Both the position numbers and the translations under genes were made by a program. A stretch of DNA of 64,000 bases from contig JAYKKR010000025.1 in NCBI GenBank assembly GCA_036971615.1, forward strand, positions 576,623-640,622. The letters are read 5' to 3'. Shown piece by piece: positions 61,001 through 64,000 of this stretch. Under the pieces are notes generated by a model. It saw nothing but the letters and a program-made list of their open reading frames with translations, did not search any database and had not been told where the DNA came from. Position 1 is the stretch's first letter, and every line of letters begins with the position of its first letter. The DNA is from Amyloporia xantha (taxonomy: Eukaryota; Basidiomycota; Agaricomycetes; Polyporales; Adustoporiaceae).

Positions 61001-61290
61001 AAATGATGGTAGTCGAGCGTGTGCAATGGTTCCAGCAGCTGAAAAGCTCAGCGATGTCGATGAGGAAGTCAACAAATTGCATGTGGAGTTCCGCAGAGGA
61101 CGATATTGAGTTGGAATAACATGTCAGCTGCATAGGTGAAGGCAGGTGAGAAAGCGGAGTTGTCGCGAAGCGAGAAGCGTATGCTTTGAAGAGAGCTGCA
61201 ATGTATGAGTCGATGGCCAGGGACTGTTCCAGTGTATCGCGAGGTCAGAAAGGATCCTGACGGAGACAAATTGGATTATAGTACGGTGAG
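58080..61290 (+). pseudogene. KDZ-superfamily transposase, decayed
   Basis: Kyakuja-Dileera-Zisupton DNA transposase remnant. Blocks in order: a Cys-rich CxC2-like cluster LCLCGKRAVGRCHDCF (58085) with FF and LGLVYYLGHRSRPCPHPLS; VYDYMEALRAPANN and NRYREFNVISRLWLHLR (58520-58690); GYFVNQQKMRRLHGG (about 58988); the catalytic-core region MDFALAEGALEGLEEVLHFI and RFPHLLPLLARMQLLLPKMH (59325-59510), then EMSASHRHSTM and IHNYWNWRM (59638-59710), which correspond to family blocks with a conserved HRH and WNW. C-terminal helices: RIRVGRAYDL, DKQKHARGQKDNN, FNRERLSKSV and DEEVNKLHVEFRRG (60550-61105). Multiple stops and frameshifts interrupt it, so it is inactive. Splice sites partly survive. It lies within the region flanked by GGATAATCC arrays. 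Confidence 0.75.
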
Positions 61291-61680
61291 CAAGGTTGAT
61301 GGCATAACGGATCCGAACTGACGTTGTGTTAGCCTGTGGTGTCTCGACGTCTTCGTGGCGGCGGGTAAGCTCTCACCGATAGAGCGAAGACAGGTGCGCG
61401 AACGGATGGCAGGCGCCATCCAGAACGCCTCTGAGACTCGACCATGTGCTTGCTGAGAGGTTACTCTCCCGTGCGCCTGGTCAGGAATCACTCCTCAGCG
61501 ACTACACGAATGGGTCTGCCGGCGCCCATCATAGCGCGATTGCCACAAGCGTTCACTCTGTGGATGTTCGGTTAAGCCAGCGACGGACACAGAGACGAGC
61601 GGACATTAGTGTCGTCAAGTTTCCGCCCTGGTTCACTTACGGAATCCCTCAAGAGATCATCAAATACTGCCGTAACACGG

Positions 61681-61860
61681 AGGAGCGAACGCGAGAGTCG
61701 GCGGGGCGTGAGAAGAGCACGTGGGCGGGCGAGAGATGGGCGGGGCGGGAGGAGCGGACGTCGGGCGGGCCCAGGGTTGGGGGAGCGAACGCGAGAGTCG
61801 GCGGGGCGAGAGAAGAGAACGTCGGCGGGCGAGAGGACGTCGGCGGGGAGGAGATCCAGC
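61681..61860. repeat. GC-rich minisatellite
   Basis: Two copies of a roughly 55 bp unit (61681-61737 and 61784-61839) share GGAGCGAACGCGAGAGTCGG and CGGGGCG, separated by related GGGCGGGCGAGAG pieces. It keeps two frames open by composition, giving false Arg/Gly-rich proteins. Confidence 0.65.
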
Positions 61861-63090
61861 GGCCGACGTTACAATGGCCCTCAGCGCCCGCACCCTCCGC
61901 TCGCAATCCCCCGAAGACCGCTACTACTGGACGCTCATCGTGCAGTTCGCTCGCTGCGCGGCGTGAGGAGTGCGCTCGGAGCGCGCGCAGGGAGAGTGAG
62001 ACCGACGCTCACCTGTTCGCGGACATCAGGCAGAGGCTGCGCGCGGATGGCTGTGCAGGAACTCAAAAGTTGGCGAATCGAGTGGCTCGATCGTTGTCGA
62101 TCATGGCCGATCATCGTCGATCATCGTCGATCGGGCGACCTGCTACATCGCGCATGCCAATTGTCCAGTTCACTTGATACGCAACACTTCTATTCTGAAT
62201 TCTGTTCTTTTCGACTCACTCAACGTTCTAGGTAAGTAAGATGGTCGAGATCTTCGTGTGCAACTCACGGACAAGAGTAGCATGTGCCAAGCCGTCTATG
62301 CCCAGCACCTTTGTGGGGGACGACGCAGCGCAAGCACAGGCACTGTGCGCAGGCTCCGTGGAAGTGGGCGGAAACACGCAGTACAGGACTGCGTGTGGGG
62401 TTCAGGAGGCGGCGGAGTTCGTCCGGACGAACAAGTACTGCAGCAGATGCAAGAAGGCGGGGCAAGCGATCCCGGGGACTTTGCTCGCGCCCACCTGCCG
62501 TCGTTGATGGTGGGTTCCCTTTTTAATTTGGATATTGCCGCAATACTGATGCGTTCTTCAAGGATTTTAGTTGGTTTAGGGATATCATGGGATGATAAAA
62601 TTAGAATTACAAACGCTGTAGCTTTGCTAGGGGGTGTGTGGGACAGCGCGAACATGCTGGCGAAGTGCATAGACGCGTCCTAAATACGCAATGACAAGGT
62701 GCTCACGGTGATGTTCTGATGCTGGGCCGAGACTGATGCTGCCACATTTACATATGTACAGAAGGCGTCTGCTACGCAAGCTGTCTCCACGGTTACAGTG
62801 CTCTCGCTTCGCCGTCCGTACATCTCGAGCGTTGGCGCATCCGAGTGCTGGTCGTCGATCAGAGGCTTCCCGTGCCGTCAGCGTCGGAGCGTGAGTACGG
62901 CCGTTTCTCGCGCGAATACGCCCGTCACGACATGGGGCTCGACGTTGGCTCCCCACCCGAGCAAGTCTGGAAGCCGTTCTCGGTGAATATACAAGGTATG
63001 TAGCTATCATTGAGTTCTGCTGATATCACAGCACAGAAAGCTAATGGAATGTATATACAGTACAGTTGCACGGATGCCAATGCGCCGGCT
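61861..63090. other. Interval with no recognised gene
   Basis: A CGATCATCGT-like microsatellite lies at 62088-62135. Plus-strand frames around 62240-62690 (for example one with KYCSRCKKAG) have no family assignment. Confidence 0.35.
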
Positions 63091-63099
63091 GGTTCGTTC

Positions 63100-63560
63100 G
63101 TCCGACAGCATCCCGCGCGGTACGTTCTTTACCTCCCTAACGACGGGCGCCCGACTAATGCGATTAAGGTTACATATGTACATGAAGCGAAATGTCTCGC
63201 GATCGTGCGGAGACGATGGCACGTCGTCCGTGCGCTGTAGGGAGGGCACTACAGGTATGTTCCTGTGTGCTGTACCTTCCCGACGGCGAGCGCTGGCGTT
63301 GATGCGCCCTCTAGGGAAGGTTTCGTAATCGCGCGGCGTCCGTGCACTGTAAGGAGTGGTCCGCGCACTGTAGGGAGGGCACTGCAGGTAAGTTCCGTAT
63401 GTTCTGTACCTGCCCGACGACGAGCGCGGATGCTGATGCGCTCCCAAGTAGGGTTTCGCAATCGCCCGGGGACGATCGGCTGTCCGCGCACTGCGGCGAG
63501 CGTGCACCAGGTATGTTCCGTATGTTCTGTACCTTCCTGACGAAGAGTACGTTCGCTGAT
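63100..63560. repeat. Tandem repeat, about 125 bp unit, 3-4 copies
   Basis: Units share AGGTATGTTCCGTATGTTCT or variants, GTACCTTCCCGACGACGAGC, GATGCGCCCTC, GGTTTCG.AATCGC and GCGCACTGTAGGGAGGGCAC. The first copy (63100-63245) is the most diverged. Reading frames across the array on both strands are by-products of the repeat. Confidence 0.65.
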
Positions 63561-63712
63561 GCGCCCTCGCGGATCATTCATCCTAGTTACTGGAGTTACC
63601 GCCGTGGGCGGAGACTGATCGGGTGCGGGAAACACGCGAACGGGGCTGCACAGTGCGCGCATGTTGCGTGTGCCCTGTCCTCCCTGGTGTTTGACTCTAA
63701 GGGTAGGATTAA

Positions 63713-64000
63713 CCATCTTAAAGCTGGATATGGATTATCTCTGGTATAGTGCTGCATATATAGAGTAGATAATCCCTATTAGATGTAGGATTAGCCTAGT
63801 AAACTTGGATGTGGATAATGTCTAGTTCAATATAGAGTAGATAATCTGTTAGATGTAGGGTTAGCACAATCAACTTGTAGGTGGATAATCTCTAGTTGGG
63901 ATTAGGATTAGCTCAATAAAATCTGAAGTGGATTATCCTAGGTGGATTATCTCAAGTTCAGAGTCTATATTCATGGTGAGATGATCATATTATGGAGGCC
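63713..64000. repeat. Array of GGATAATC / GGATTATC motifs, right side (cut by window end)
   Basis: At least nine motifs (GGATTATC, GTGGATAATC, GTAGATAATC) occur in 250 bp. Two blocks share GAGTAGATAATC, TTAGATGTAGG and TTAGC, giving a local repeat of about 75 bp. The array resembles that at 46620-47240 and continues to the end of the sequence. Confidence 0.65.

Noticed and set aside
61446..62235. Two long overlapping plus-strand frames (243 and 208 codons)
   Set aside because: Kept open by the GC-rich minisatellite at 61681-61860; two frames open at once over the same repeat indicates composition, not coding.
46620..64000. A TET/JBP dioxygenase passenger gene, expected in some KDZ elements
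   Set aside because: I looked for the His-x-Asp and downstream His/Arg blocks on both strands and found none.
1..64000. tRNA, rRNA and CRISPR features
   Set aside because: GTTCGA-type boxes occur only inside the MITEs or coding exons without tRNA folding context; no rRNA core motifs; the direct repeats lack regular unique spacers.

Overview
This window is nuclear DNA of a filamentous basidiomycete, most likely an agaricomycete (mushroom-forming fungus). The evidence is short introns (about 45-65 nt with GTRNGY donors and YAG acceptors), dense multi-exon genes, and families that are typical of or limited to Agaricomycetes: a DUF6535 membrane protein, KDZ-transposase remains and a repeat-rich LPDER protein. 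The genus cannot be read from the sequence. I see no tRNA, rRNA, CRISPR array or bacterial-type operon.

Layout. 1-4.9 kb is repeat-rich and gene-free, with short-motif clusters and inverted repeats that look like decayed DNA transposons. 4.9-7.5 kb (-) holds a DUF6535 gene. 7.5-11 kb is gene-free and contains one copy of a palindrome-ended repeat. 11-13 kb (-) holds a hydrophilic LPDER-repeat gene, divergent from a ThrE/PRM10-like transporter at 13.9-16.5 kb (+). A perfect hAT-type MITE lies at 16.9-17.4 kb. After a 3.5 kb gap comes a WOPR (Gti1/Pac2) regulator at 20.9-22.2 kb (+), convergent with the mismatch-repair gene PMS1 at 22.9-27.2 kb (-). A membrane-anchored methyltransferase-like gene at 29.6-32.1 kb (+) is convergent with the TFIIIC subunit TFC4/sfc4 at 32.8-36.9 kb (-).

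From about 37 kb on the window becomes transposon territory. There is one possible orphan gene (41.4-42.1 kb), a second copy of the palindrome-ended repeat, a foldback repeat and a second hAT-type MITE related to the first. A roughly 17 kb segment (46.6 kb to the window end) has arrays of the motif GGATAATCC/GGATTATCC on both sides. Inside it are a decayed KDZ-superfamily transposase (58.1-61.3 kb, +), decayed minus-strand genes and several tandem repeats.

The intact genes are mostly housekeeping or regulatory: DNA repair, RNA polymerase III transcription, amino-acid transport, morphogenetic regulation and membrane methyltransfer. They do not form a biosynthetic cluster. The contrast is between a conserved gene-dense half (11-37 kb) and an accessory half made of several transposon families. 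Exon models were built by hand from reading-frame continuity, splice consensus and remembered family motifs. Phases were summed and close to whole codons for PMS1, ThrE, WOPR, the LPDER protein, the methyltransferase and DUF6535 (the last has one alternative junction).
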